NCBI GenBank assembly: GCA_017503235.1
Contig: JAFVTL010000044.1
Location: forward strand, 1-36,848
Reading direction: 5' to 3'
DNA: 36,848 nt
Origin: Bacteroidaceae bacterium
GTDB taxonomy: Bacteria; Bacteroidota; Bacteroidia; Bacteroidales; Bacteroidaceae
The notes beneath the pieces are model-generated. The model was not told the DNA's origin. It did no database searches and saw only the letters and a list, made by a program, of their open reading frames with translations. A program made the translations under genes and the position numbers. Shown here piece by piece: positions 17,161 to 25,997 of this stretch (positions are counted from its first letter, which is position 1; the number at the start of each line of letters is the position of its first letter).

Positions 17161-18429
17161 ATGCTATACTATCTGTTTGATTACTTGAAGCAATTCGATT
17201 TCCCGGGAGCAAGAATGTTCGGATACGTTTCTTTCCGTTCATTGATTGCAATTATTCTGGCTCTGTTGATATCTACTATCTTCGGAGAATACTTTATATC
17301 ACTACTCAAGAAGAAACAGATTACTGAAGTGCAACGCGATGCTTCCATTGACCCTTTCAATGTTAACAAGAAAGGTGTCCCCACCATGGGTGGGATCATT
17401 ATCATATTTGCAACAATCATACCTTGTCTGTTATTAGGCAAGTTGCACAATATTTACATGATTCTAATGATTATTACCACCTTATGGTTGGGAACATTAG
17501 GATTTTTGGATGACTACATCAAGACCTTCAGAAAGGATAAAGAAGGACTTCATGGAAAATTCAAGATTATCGGACAAGTCGGATTGGGGTTGATTGTTGG
17601 ATTGACACTATATTTAAGTCCCGATGTCGTTATCAGAGAAAACATTGAAGTAAAAAAGGGTGGTGAAGTGGTTGAAATCGTTCACAAGGCTAAAGACCAG
17701 AAATCTACCAAGACAACCATTCCGTTCTTCAAAAACAACAACTTGGATTATGCTGATATAGTCGGTTTTATGGGAAAACATGCACAAGCAGCAGGTTGGG
17801 TACTATTCGTATTCGTAACTATCTTTGTAGTAACTGCAGTGTCCAATGGCGCTAACCTCAATGACGGAATGGATGGAATGTGTGCAGGCAATTCAGCAAT
17901 AATAGGGCTGACATTAGGCATATTGGCTTACGTATCCAGCCATATTGAATATGCCAGCTATCTGAACATCATGTTTATACCAGGTAGCGAAGAACTGGTA
18001 ATATTCATCTGTGCTTTCATTGGAGCTTTAATTGGTTTCCTTTGGTACAATGCTTTTCCCGCACAAGTATTTATGGGAGATACAGGAAGCTTGACAATTG
18101 GTGGAATCATCGCCGTATTTGCCATCATTATTCATAAAGAATTGTTGATTCCTATTCTGTGTGGAATATTCCTTGTTGAAAACCTATCTGTCATATTACA
18201 AGTAAAATACTTTCAGGCAGGAAAAAAGAAAGGAATAAAACAACGTATTTTCAAACGGACACCGATACATGACCATTTCCGTGTTACGATGGCGCAATTG
18301 GATCCTGAATGCTCGTATATGTTTACAAAACCTACGAACGTATATCATGAATCCAAAATCACCGTTCGTTTCTGGATTATCACCATCGTATTGGCAGCTA
18401 TAACTATCATCACATTAAAAATCAGATAA
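17161..18429 (+). CDS. mraY: Phospho-N-acetylmuramoyl-pentapeptide transferase
   Basis: 422 aa polytopic membrane enzyme making lipid I from UDP-MurNAc-pentapeptide and undecaprenyl phosphate. Catalytic motifs are visible: LDDYIKTFRK, NLNDGMDGM and the cytoplasmic loop PIHDHF (368-373). It is about 60 residues longer than E. coli MraY because of a charged insert (about 153-200, PDVVIRENIEVKKGGEV and following). The usual HHH motif reads H370-D371-H372, which I believe is the Bacteroidota form. Multiple hydrophobic helices flank the insert. Confidence 0.95.
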   Translation: MLYYLFDYLKQFDFPGARMFGYVSFRSLIAIILALLISTIFGEYFISLLKKKQITEVQRDASIDPFNVNKKGVPTMGGIIIIFATIIPCLLLGKLHNIYMILMIITTLWLGTLGFLDDYIKTFRKDKEGLHGKFKIIGQVGLGLIVGLTLYLSPDVVIRENIEVKKGGEVVEIVHKAKDQKSTKTTIPFFKNNNLDYADIVGFMGKHAQAAGWVLFVFVTIFVVTAVSNGANLNDGMDGMCAGNSAIIGLTLGILAYVSSHIEYASYLNIMFIPGSEELVIFICAFIGALIGFLWYNAFPAQVFMGDTGSLTIGGIIAVFAIIIHKELLIPILCGIFLVENLSVILQVKYFQAGKKKGIKQRIFKRTPIHDHFRVTMAQLDPECSYMFTKPTNVYHESKITVRFWIITIVLAAITIITLKIR

Positions 18430-18432
18430 ACA

Positions 18433-19767
18433 ATGAATAAAAGAATCGTCATATTAGGAGCTGGAGAAAGTGGAGCCGGTGCAGCTGTATTGGCAAAGAA
18501 ACAAGGTTTTGACACTTTCGTTTCAGATATGTCGGCTATCGGTGCCAAATACAAATCCATGATGGATGAAAGAGGAATTGTATGGGAAGAAGGCAAGCAT
18601 ACAGAAGAACTGATTTTAAATGCAGATGAAGTTATCAAAAGCCCAGGCATTCCCAATGAAGCCCCTATCGTTAAAAAAATAATGGCATTAGGAATTCCCA
18701 TCATATCTGAAATTGAATTTGCAGGACGATATACTAATGCCAAAATGATTTGCATAACTGGAAGCAACGGAAAAACCACTACCACGTCATTGATATACCA
18801 CATATTCAAGAAAGCAGGTTTGAACGTAGGATTAGCCGGGAATATTGGTCGAAGCCTTGCTTACCAAGTCGCTGAATGCAATTACGATTATTATGTCATT
18901 GAATTGAGCAGTTTCCAACTTGACAACATGTACAAGTTCCACGCAAACATTGCTGTTCTCATGAATATTACTCCTGACCATTTGGATAGATATGAATATG
19001 AAATGCAAAATTATGTGGATGCAAAATTCAGAATCATCCAAAATCAAACGGAAACCGATGCTTTCATCTTTTGGAATGATGACCCTATCATCCAAAATGA
19101 ATTGAGCAAATACGGCATTCACGGACAATACTATCCGTTTGCGGAGAAAAAGGAAAAGAATGCTGTTGCATATGTGGAAGACAATCAAGTTCATTTTGAA
19201 CAACCTATAGCATTCAATATGGAACAAGAAGAGTTAGCCTTGACAGGAAAACATAATCTCTTCAACTCCATGGCCGCAGGTATTTCTGCAAATATCGCTG
19301 GCATCAAAAAAGAATGTATACGCGAAGCTCTGAAAGATTTTGAAGGAGTAGAACATCGCTTAGAAAAAGTATGTCGCGTAAGAGGGGTAGATTACATTAA
19401 CGATTCCAAAGCCACTAATGTCAATTCTTGCTGGTATGCACTGCAGAGCATGAAAACCAAGACAATTCTGATACTTGGAGGTAAAGACAAGGGTAATGAC
19501 TATAATGAGATAGCCGATTTGGTAAAAGAAAAGTGCACAGGACTTATTTTTTTGGGAATAAACAATGAAAAGTTGCACAAATTCTTTGATAACTTCGGTT
19601 TGCCTATCGCCGATGTACAAAGCATGGAAGATGCCGTTAATGCTGCCTATAAAATGGCACAAAAAGGTGAGACCGTTCTTTTAAGTCCATGTTGTGCAAG
19701 TTTTGACCTCTTTAAAAGCTATGAAGACAGAGGGGAACAATTCAAGAAGTGTGTAAGAAACTTATAA
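18433..19767 (+). CDS. murD: UDP-MurNAc-L-alanine:D-glutamate ligase
   Basis: 444 aa cytoplasmic Mur ligase adding D-glutamate to UDP-MurNAc-L-Ala. It has an N-terminal Rossmann-like start (RIVILGAGESGAGAA), the ATP P-loop GSNGKTTTTS (about residues 113-122), NITPDHLDRY, and the C-terminal NDSKATNVNS and GGKDKGNDY. It lies 3 bp after mraY, so probably translationally coupled. Confidence 0.95.
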   Translation: MNKRIVILGAGESGAGAAVLAKKQGFDTFVSDMSAIGAKYKSMMDERGIVWEEGKHTEELILNADEVIKSPGIPNEAPIVKKIMALGIPIISEIEFAGRYTNAKMICITGSNGKTTTTSLIYHIFKKAGLNVGLAGNIGRSLAYQVAECNYDYYVIELSSFQLDNMYKFHANIAVLMNITPDHLDRYEYEMQNYVDAKFRIIQNQTETDAFIFWNDDPIIQNELSKYGIHGQYYPFAEKKEKNAVAYVEDNQVHFEQPIAFNMEQEELALTGKHNLFNSMAAGISANIAGIKKECIREALKDFEGVEHRLEKVCRVRGVDYINDSKATNVNSCWYALQSMKTKTILILGGKDKGNDYNEIADLVKEKCTGLIFLGINNEKLHKFFDNFGLPIADVQSMEDAVNAAYKMAQKGETVLLSPCCASFDLFKSYEDRGEQFKKCVRNL

Positions 19768-19774
19768 TAAGAAA

Positions 19775-21112
19775 ATGGGGCTGATTAAAGATTTATTCAA
19801 AGGAGACAAAGTAATTTGGGTGATATTCCTATTTCTTTGTCTGATTTCCGTAGTCGAAGTGTTCAGTGCTGCCAGTACGCTGACATACAAGAGTGGAGAC
19901 CATTGGGGCCCCATTACCCAACATAGTGTCATGTTGATAGTAGGAGCATTCATTGTTGTATTGGTACACAACATTCCATGTAAATGGTTCAGTGTTCTTC
20001 CTTTCTTCCTGTTACCCCTATCCTGCATATTATTGTTATTTGTTATGGTTATGGGGAATTACGTCAATGGTGCAGCGCGATGGATGACATTTTTTGGTAT
20101 CCAATTCCAACCTTCTGAACTGGCTAAAATGGCCGTTATCATTGTCACTGCTTTCATTCTTTCCAAATATCAGGAAGAAGATGGCGCCAATCCGAAAGCA
20201 TTCAAATACATCATGTGGATTACCATGACAGTATTTATTCTTATAGCCCCAGAAAATGGTTCCACTGCCGTATTGCTATTTGGTGTTGTATTCCTAATGA
20301 TGATTATTGGAAGAATTCCTTGGCAACTGTTAGGAAAACTAATGGCAAGTATCATCGTTCTCGTAACCATCTTTGTAACCATCATCATGTTCACTCCCGC
20401 ATCCAAATATCGGGATTTACCTATGATGCACCGTGTAGAAACATGGCAAAACCGTATAAAAGGATTCTTCGAGGACAAAGAAGCTGTACCCGCCGCACAA
20501 TATGACATTGACAAAGATGCTCAGATTGCACATGCAAACATCGCCATAGCAACAAGTCATATCATTGGTAAGATGCCGGGAAACAGTGTCCAGCGCGACT
20601 TCTTGTCACAAGCTTTTTCCGATTTTATATTTGCCATTGTAATAGAAGAACTAGGGCTATTAGGAGGGGCATTCATCGTCATGCTATACCTATGGCTGTT
20701 GATACGAGCGGGAAGAATAGCCAAACGAAGCGAGAAGCATTTCCCTGCTTTCCTTGTTATGGGTATAGCAATTCTTTTGGTTTCCCAGGCAATGATGAAT
20801 ATGATGGTAGCCGTAGGTTTGTTTCCTGTTACCGGACAACCCCTTCCACTAATCAGCAAGGGAGGTACTTCAACGCTCATCAATTGTGCCTATATTGGTA
20901 TGATTCTCAGTGTCAGCAGATATGTCATCCAAAAGGAAGAACAACGCAAGCAAGAAGAAGAACTTGTCAACAAAGAGAAATTACAAGCTGCCGCCCAAGC
21001 CTTGATGACTCATGCGCAAGAATTGGTCAATTCTGATAGCACTGAAGAAAATGATGAGACATACGAACGGGAAGAAATGAAGGATTTTAACAATAAATCT
21101 GTTTCATACTGA
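19775..21112 (+). CDS. ftsW: Septal peptidoglycan glycosyltransferase FtsW (SEDS)
   Basis: 445 aa SEDS-family membrane protein polymerising lipid II at the septum with FtsI. Visible motifs are NGAARW (about 93-98), FQPSELAK (about 111-118) and GQPLPLISKGGTSTL toward the end of the membrane core, with about ten hydrophobic helices between. A charged cytoplasmic tail of about 60 residues (from IQKEEQRKQEEEL) is longer than in E. coli. Confidence 0.94.
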   Translation: MGLIKDLFKGDKVIWVIFLFLCLISVVEVFSAASTLTYKSGDHWGPITQHSVMLIVGAFIVVLVHNIPCKWFSVLPFFLLPLSCILLLFVMVMGNYVNGAARWMTFFGIQFQPSELAKMAVIIVTAFILSKYQEEDGANPKAFKYIMWITMTVFILIAPENGSTAVLLFGVVFLMMIIGRIPWQLLGKLMASIIVLVTIFVTIIMFTPASKYRDLPMMHRVETWQNRIKGFFEDKEAVPAAQYDIDKDAQIAHANIAIATSHIIGKMPGNSVQRDFLSQAFSDFIFAIVIEELGLLGGAFIVMLYLWLLIRAGRIAKRSEKHFPAFLVMGIAILLVSQAMMNMMVAVGLFPVTGQPLPLISKGGTSTLINCAYIGMILSVSRYVIQKEEQRKQEEELVNKEKLQAAAQALMTHAQELVNSDSTEENDETYEREEMKDFNNKSVSY

Positions 21113-21133
21113 ACGGATTAGGAGTTATATTTC

Positions 21134-21141
21134 TAACTTTG
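21134..21141 (+). promoter_or_regulatory. Possible internal promoter before murG
   Basis: TAACTTTG is a perfect TAnnTTTG box in the 48-bp gap between the ftsW stop and the likely murG start at 21161. No clear -33 is present. A start near 21148 would exclude the upstream ATG at 21143. Confidence 0.45.
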
Positions 21142-21160
21142 CATGCAAATAGATATTACT

Positions 21161-22291
21161 ATGGAAGATAAATTGAGAATTGTTATCAGCGGTGGAGGAA
21201 CAGGAGGACATATATTTCCTGCAATATCCATTGCCAATGCCATAAAAGAACAATGTCCTGACGCCGACATTTTATTTGTTGGTGCCGAAGGAAGAATGGA
21301 GATGCAACGTGTCCCTGCTGCCGGATACCCCATTAAAGGACTTCCTGTAACCGGTTTCAACCGTAAGAATCTATTAAAGAACATACCTGTCCTCATCAAG
21401 CTATTCAAGAGTCAGCGTATGGCACGCCAAATCATCAAGGATTTCCAACCACATGCAGCAGTCGGTGTCGGAGGTTATGCCAGCGGGCCAACGCTAAAAG
21501 TAGCAGGTTCCATGGGAATACCTACTATCCTACAAGAACAGAATTCATATGCTGGGGTTACAAACAAGCTGTTATCAAAACAAGCCCAGAAAATCTGTGT
21601 AGCATACGAAGGAATGGAACGCTTTTTTGACAAGGAGAAAATTATGTTGACCGGAAACCCTGTGCGACAAGGACTTATCAATCATAGCATATCTCGAGAA
21701 GATGCCATCCGTTCCTTTAGATTAGATCCAGAGAAAAGGACGGTTCTCATTTTAGGAGGAAGTTTGGGTGCTCGATCCATCAACCAATGTATGATAGAAA
21801 ATTTGGAGAAGATTAAAAGCTCCGGTGTTCAGTTTATCTGGCAAACAGGAAAAATATACTTTGAAAATGCCATTTCTGCAATAGCAGAAGCAGGTGAACT
21901 TCCAATGCTTCACGTAACTGACTTCATCAGCGACATGGCAACAGCATATCAGGCTGCAGACTTAATCATCAGTCGTGCAGGAGCCGGATCTATTTCCGAG
22001 TTCTGCTTGTTGGGCAAGCCAGTCATACTTGTCCCTTCTCCCAATGTAGCAGAAGACCATCAAACAAAAAATGCTTTAGCACTTGTAAACAAGAACGCAG
22101 CACTTTATGTCAAGGATGAAAATGCCAAGGACAAATTAATCAATAAGGCCATTGAAACCGTCAGTCAAATGGATTTATTGGAAAACCTAAGTAAAAACAT
22201 CGCCAAACTCGCTTTTACCGATTCTGCCAACGTCATAGCAGCAGAAGTCATTAAAGCCGCAAAAAAATATAAGAACGAACATGGATGCTAA
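21161..22291 (+). CDS. murG: UDP-GlcNAc:lipid I N-acetylglucosaminyltransferase MurG
   Basis: 376 aa from Met at 21161 (MEDKLRIVISGGGTGGHIFPA). The frame opens at 21143 (MQIDIT), but the later start begins just before the glycine-rich GGGTGGH loop as in the family, and a -7 box (21134-21141) would put transcription start between the two. It is a peripheral inner-membrane GT-B enzyme converting lipid I to lipid II. Other motifs are GVGGYASGP, LGGSLGARS and TDFISDMATAYQAADLIISR before AGAGSISEF. The murC start overlaps its 3' end by 11 nt. Confidence 0.93.
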   Translation: MEDKLRIVISGGGTGGHIFPAISIANAIKEQCPDADILFVGAEGRMEMQRVPAAGYPIKGLPVTGFNRKNLLKNIPVLIKLFKSQRMARQIIKDFQPHAAVGVGGYASGPTLKVAGSMGIPTILQEQNSYAGVTNKLLSKQAQKICVAYEGMERFFDKEKIMLTGNPVRQGLINHSISREDAIRSFRLDPEKRTVLILGGSLGARSINQCMIENLEKIKSSGVQFIWQTGKIYFENAISAIAEAGELPMLHVTDFISDMATAYQAADLIISRAGAGSISEFCLLGKPVILVPSPNVAEDHQTKNALALVNKNAALYVKDENAKDKLINKAIETVSQMDLLENLSKNIAKLAFTDSANVIAAEVIKAAKKYKNEHGC

Positions 22292-23657
22292 CAACATAGA
22301 ATCTGTATATTTCATCGGTGCCGGGGGTATTGGTATGAGTGCCTTGGTCCGTTACTTCTTGTCCAAAGGCAAGAAAGTGGCAGGGTATGACCGTACTCCC
22401 AGTGAATTGACAGAAAAACTGATTGAAGAAGGAGCCAACATTCATTACGATGACAACGTGGAACTGATTCCTTCTGATTTCTGTAATCCACAGACAACAT
22501 TGGTTGTATATACTCCTGCAATACCCGATACACATAGTGAACTTTCCTATTTCCGTAAAAACGGATATAGCATTCTGAAGCGCGCACAGGTATTAGGTAT
22601 GTTGACACAAACAGAGAAAGGACTTTGTGTAGCCGGGACTCATGGCAAGACAACCACATCAACGATGACGGCCCATTTACTCCATCAATCAACCATCGGT
22701 TGCAATGCCTTCTTGGGGGGAATCTCAAAAAACTATAACACCAACCTTTTGCTTTCTGCCGATAGTGAATATGTGGTTATTGAAGCTGATGAATTTGACC
22801 GCTCCTTCCATTGGCTCTCTCCTTTTGCCTCTGTCATCACAGCTACTGATGCCGACCATTTGGATATCTACGGAACAGAAGAAGCCTATTTGGATAGTTT
22901 CAACCATTACACTTCACTAATTCGTCCTGGCGGTGCTTTAATTGTCCGTACAGGAATTACCCTAAACCCTCGTCTTCAAGACGGTGTCACTCTATACAAT
23001 TATTCCAAGGACGAGGGTGATTTTCATGCGGAAAATATCCGTATCGGAAATGGTGAAATATTCTTTGACTATATCTCACCATTGGGAAACATTAACAATA
23101 TTCAATTAGGAGTACCTATTGCCATCAATATTGAAAATGGAATTGCAGCTATGGCTTTGGCTCAATTGAGCGGGGTTTCTAATGAGGAAATTAAGAAAGC
23201 GATGGCCACTTTCCGCGGAGTTGACCGACGATTCGATTTCAAAATCAAGAATGAAAAGGTCGTATTTCTTAGTGATTACGCCCACCACCCCGAGGAAATC
23301 AAGCAAAGCATCTTATCCATGCGCACTTTATACACTGACAAGAAATTGACAGCTGTATTCCAGCCACACCTCTATACCCGTACACGCGATTTTTATCAGG
23401 AATTTGCAGACAGCCTTTCCCTATTGGATGAAGTCATTTTGACAGAAATCTATCCTGCCAGAGAAGAGCCTATACCGGGTATCAGCAGCGAACTGATTTA
23501 CAATCACCTTCGTCCTGATATGGAAAAATGCATCTGCAAAAAGGAAAACCTCATTGAAACACTAAGTAAAAAAGACATTGAAGTACTGATAACCCTCGGT
23601 GCCGGCGATATAGATAATTATGTACCTCAAATCTGTGAACTGTTAAATAAAAGATGA
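22281..23657 (+). CDS. murC: UDP-MurNAc:L-alanine ligase
   Basis: 458 aa cytoplasmic Mur ligase that adds L-alanine to UDP-MurNAc. The N-terminus has a nucleotide-binding start (VYFIGAGGIGMSAL), then the P-loop GTHGKTTT (about 115-122), DEFDRSF, and the C-terminal SDYAHHPEEIK and LGAGDI. It overlaps murG by 11 nt and ftsQ by 4 nt (ATGA), consistent with coupled translation. Confidence 0.95.
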   Translation: MDANNIESVYFIGAGGIGMSALVRYFLSKGKKVAGYDRTPSELTEKLIEEGANIHYDDNVELIPSDFCNPQTTLVVYTPAIPDTHSELSYFRKNGYSILKRAQVLGMLTQTEKGLCVAGTHGKTTTSTMTAHLLHQSTIGCNAFLGGISKNYNTNLLLSADSEYVVIEADEFDRSFHWLSPFASVITATDADHLDIYGTEEAYLDSFNHYTSLIRPGGALIVRTGITLNPRLQDGVTLYNYSKDEGDFHAENIRIGNGEIFFDYISPLGNINNIQLGVPIAINIENGIAAMALAQLSGVSNEEIKKAMATFRGVDRRFDFKIKNEKVVFLSDYAHHPEEIKQSILSMRTLYTDKKLTAVFQPHLYTRTRDFYQEFADSLSLLDEVILTEIYPAREEPIPGISSELIYNHLRPDMEKCICKKENLIETLSKKDIEVLITLGAGDIDNYVPQICELLNKR

Positions 23658-24391
23658 TAAAGAAAATATTCATACTCCTATTCCTAGTAGTAATAGCTGT
23701 CTATCTGATTATAGCTGTTACTTCCTTTAACAACAGATCGGAAACGGCTGTCTGTAAAGGTATGGAATTGGTCATCAATGACAGCATAGATTATGGATTC
23801 ATCACAAAGAACCAGGTTATAAAATTGTTGAATACACAAGGTATTTCACCCATTGGAAAAGAAATGGGAAGCATCAGCACACGGGATATAGAAGAACAGT
23901 TGGAATTACATCCGCTGATAGAAAATGCTGAATGCTATCGTACACCGAGCAACAAAATAGGCATTGAGATAACCCAACGTCTACCTATCCTACGCATCAT
24001 GGCCAACAATGGGGATGATTACTTCCTGGATGAAGAGGGAGAAATCATGCCAATTGCAAACAATGCTGCAAATGTAGCTGTAGTCACAGGTTCCGTCGAA
24101 CGTTCATTCGCATCTAAAGAGCTTTATGACTTGGGATTATTCATGCAACAAAATGAATTCTGGAAGGCACAAATATTACAAATCAATGTAACACCTTCCA
24201 AAGAATTGGAAATCGTACCACGAGTAGGTGACCACATTATATTCCTGGGCAAACCTGGAAATTACGAGGAAAAGTTTGAAAAGTTGGAGACTTTCTATAA
24301 AAAAGCGCTCAACCAAATTGGTTGGAATAAATACAGCCGAATCAGTTTAGAATTTGACAATCAGATTATTTGTACCAAAAAAGAGAAGTAA
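23654..24391 (+). CDS. ftsQ: Cell division protein FtsQ
   Basis: 245 aa bitopic protein. One N-terminal helix (about residues 5-23, IFILLFLVVIAVYLIIAVT) anchors a periplasmic part with a POTRA-like region (FITKNQVIKLLNTQGISPIGK, then RDIEEQLELHPLIENAECYR in spaced fragments) and a beta domain. FtsQ recruits the FtsL/FtsB pair to the division site. Sequence is divergent from E. coli FtsQ; order after murC and before ftsA supports it. Start and stop are fixed by the ATGA overlap and the 3-bp gap to ftsA. Confidence 0.88.
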   Translation: MIKKIFILLFLVVIAVYLIIAVTSFNNRSETAVCKGMELVINDSIDYGFITKNQVIKLLNTQGISPIGKEMGSISTRDIEEQLELHPLIENAECYRTPSNKIGIEITQRLPILRIMANNGDDYFLDEEGEIMPIANNAANVAVVTGSVERSFASKELYDLGLFMQQNEFWKAQILQINVTPSKELEIVPRVGDHIIFLGKPGNYEEKFEKLETFYKKALNQIGWNKYSRISLEFDNQIICTKKEK

Positions 24392-24394
24392 GAT

Positions 24395-25960
24395 ATGGCA
24401 GCAAAAGATTTTATAGTAGCGATTGAGCTGGGATCGTCAAAGATTACCGGCATTGCAGGGAAAAAACTTCCGGACGGAAGCATACAAATACTGGCAACAG
24501 CCAGTGAGTGTTCATCAGACTGTATCCGGAAAGGGGTTATTTATAATCTCGACAAGACTACCCAAAGCCTTACTTCGATTATCAAGAAGCTGGAATCGAC
24601 CTTAAAGGCTTCCATCGGTAAAGTATATGTCGGTATAGCTGGACAATCACTTCGTACTACCCGCAATACGGAAGTACGCCATATGGACGAAGAAACCAAG
24701 ATTTCTCAAGAGTTCATCGATGCGTTGAAGGACAGCAATCGGGGAGCTCCCATTGTCGGCTATCAAATATTGGGAGTAGCTCCGCAAGAATATAAAGTCG
24801 GACTTGACCTTACAATAGACCCTGTAGGAGTACAAACAGACCACATAGAAGCCCGTTTCTTGAATATCATTGCCAGAAACTCCATCAAACAGAATATCGA
24901 TTTATGCTTTGAGCAGGCTACCATCAGAATCGCAGAAGACGCTGAAGACTTGATAGCTCCATTGGCTTTAGCCGATGCGGTGCTCACACCCACTGAAAAG
25001 CGGTCAGGATGCGTACTCGTAGACTTTGGAGCAGATACAACAACTGTTTCCATCTACAAGAACAACATCTTGCGCCATTTGGCCGTCATCCCATTGGGAG
25101 GAAACAATATCACAAAGGACATCTGTAGCCAACAGATAGAAGAGGAAGATGCAGAAGCTTTGAAGAAGAAGTTTGGATGTGCATACACCGATTCTTCTGA
25201 AGAACAGGAAGAAAGCAAAGTATATTCTATAGGACAATGCAGTATCTCCGCCCAATTGCTGGAAGACATTGTCGAAGCACGTACCAACGAGATTTTAGGT
25301 AATGTTTTGAACCAGATAGTCTTGTCTGGTTACGAAAACAAATTGTTGTCCGGAGCCATCCTCACCGGTGGAGGAGCCAACCTCAAGAATATGGAAGAAG
25401 CCTTTGCCAAACGTACAAAGATTGAAAAGATACGTTTTGCCAAAGAAACCCAATACAATCTAAAGGGAATGGATGTGGCCAAGGACGGTACAAGCAACAC
25501 ACTGATTGCCATCTTGGCATCCGGAAATGAAAATTGTTGTATCACCATTCCTGAATCCATCATAGAAGAGACTGAAAAGAACCTTGGAAAAGTAATCGAA
25601 GGACAGCTCTTCAATGAAAAGGGTGAAAGCATGGAAGACATCAAGAAGCAAGAGGAGCTGAAAAGACAGATGGTCAAAGAAGCTGCCATCGAAGCTGAAA
25701 AGATTGAAAAGGAAAAAATAGAACAGGAAAAGAAGCGCAAGGCCGAGTGTGAGGACCTGATAGCTGAAGCCCAGAGACTGAAGGAAGAAAAGAAATATAA
25801 GGAAGCCTTGAAAGTACTGGATAAGGCTCGAGGAATGGGTATCCCTGAAAAAGAGGGCGCCATCAACTCTGAGGAAAAGGAAGTGAAGAACCTGAAGGAC
25901 GAAAACAGCTGGGGCAAGAAGTTCAATGGATTCCTCAAGACACTTCTCGATGAAGAATAA
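24395..25960 (+). CDS. ftsA: Cell division protein FtsA with long coiled-coil extension
   Basis: 521 aa, about 100 longer than E. coli FtsA. The actin-like fold (about 1-400) has IELGSSKITGIAG at the N-terminus, LVDFGADTTTVSIY (phosphate 2 region) and GAILTGGGANL. From about 413 to 504 there is a charged, coiled-coil-rich segment (EAEKIEKEKIEQEKKRK, AQRLKEEKKYKEALKVLD), and the end SWGKKFNGFLKTLLDEE (505-521) reads as the amphipathic membrane-targeting helix. FtsA tethers FtsZ filaments to the membrane. The spacer puts the helix far from the actin core. Confidence 0.94.
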   Translation: MAAKDFIVAIELGSSKITGIAGKKLPDGSIQILATASECSSDCIRKGVIYNLDKTTQSLTSIIKKLESTLKASIGKVYVGIAGQSLRTTRNTEVRHMDEETKISQEFIDALKDSNRGAPIVGYQILGVAPQEYKVGLDLTIDPVGVQTDHIEARFLNIIARNSIKQNIDLCFEQATIRIAEDAEDLIAPLALADAVLTPTEKRSGCVLVDFGADTTTVSIYKNNILRHLAVIPLGGNNITKDICSQQIEEEDAEALKKKFGCAYTDSSEEQEESKVYSIGQCSISAQLLEDIVEARTNEILGNVLNQIVLSGYENKLLSGAILTGGGANLKNMEEAFAKRTKIEKIRFAKETQYNLKGMDVAKDGTSNTLIAILASGNENCCITIPESIIEETEKNLGKVIEGQLFNEKGESMEDIKKQEELKRQMVKEAAIEAEKIEKEKIEQEKKRKAECEDLIAEAQRLKEEKKYKEALKVLDKARGMGIPEKEGAINSEEKEVKNLKDENSWGKKFNGFLKTLLDEE

Positions 25961-25997
25961 ACAACATAGTAATTTACCTTTAAAAAACATATAGATC

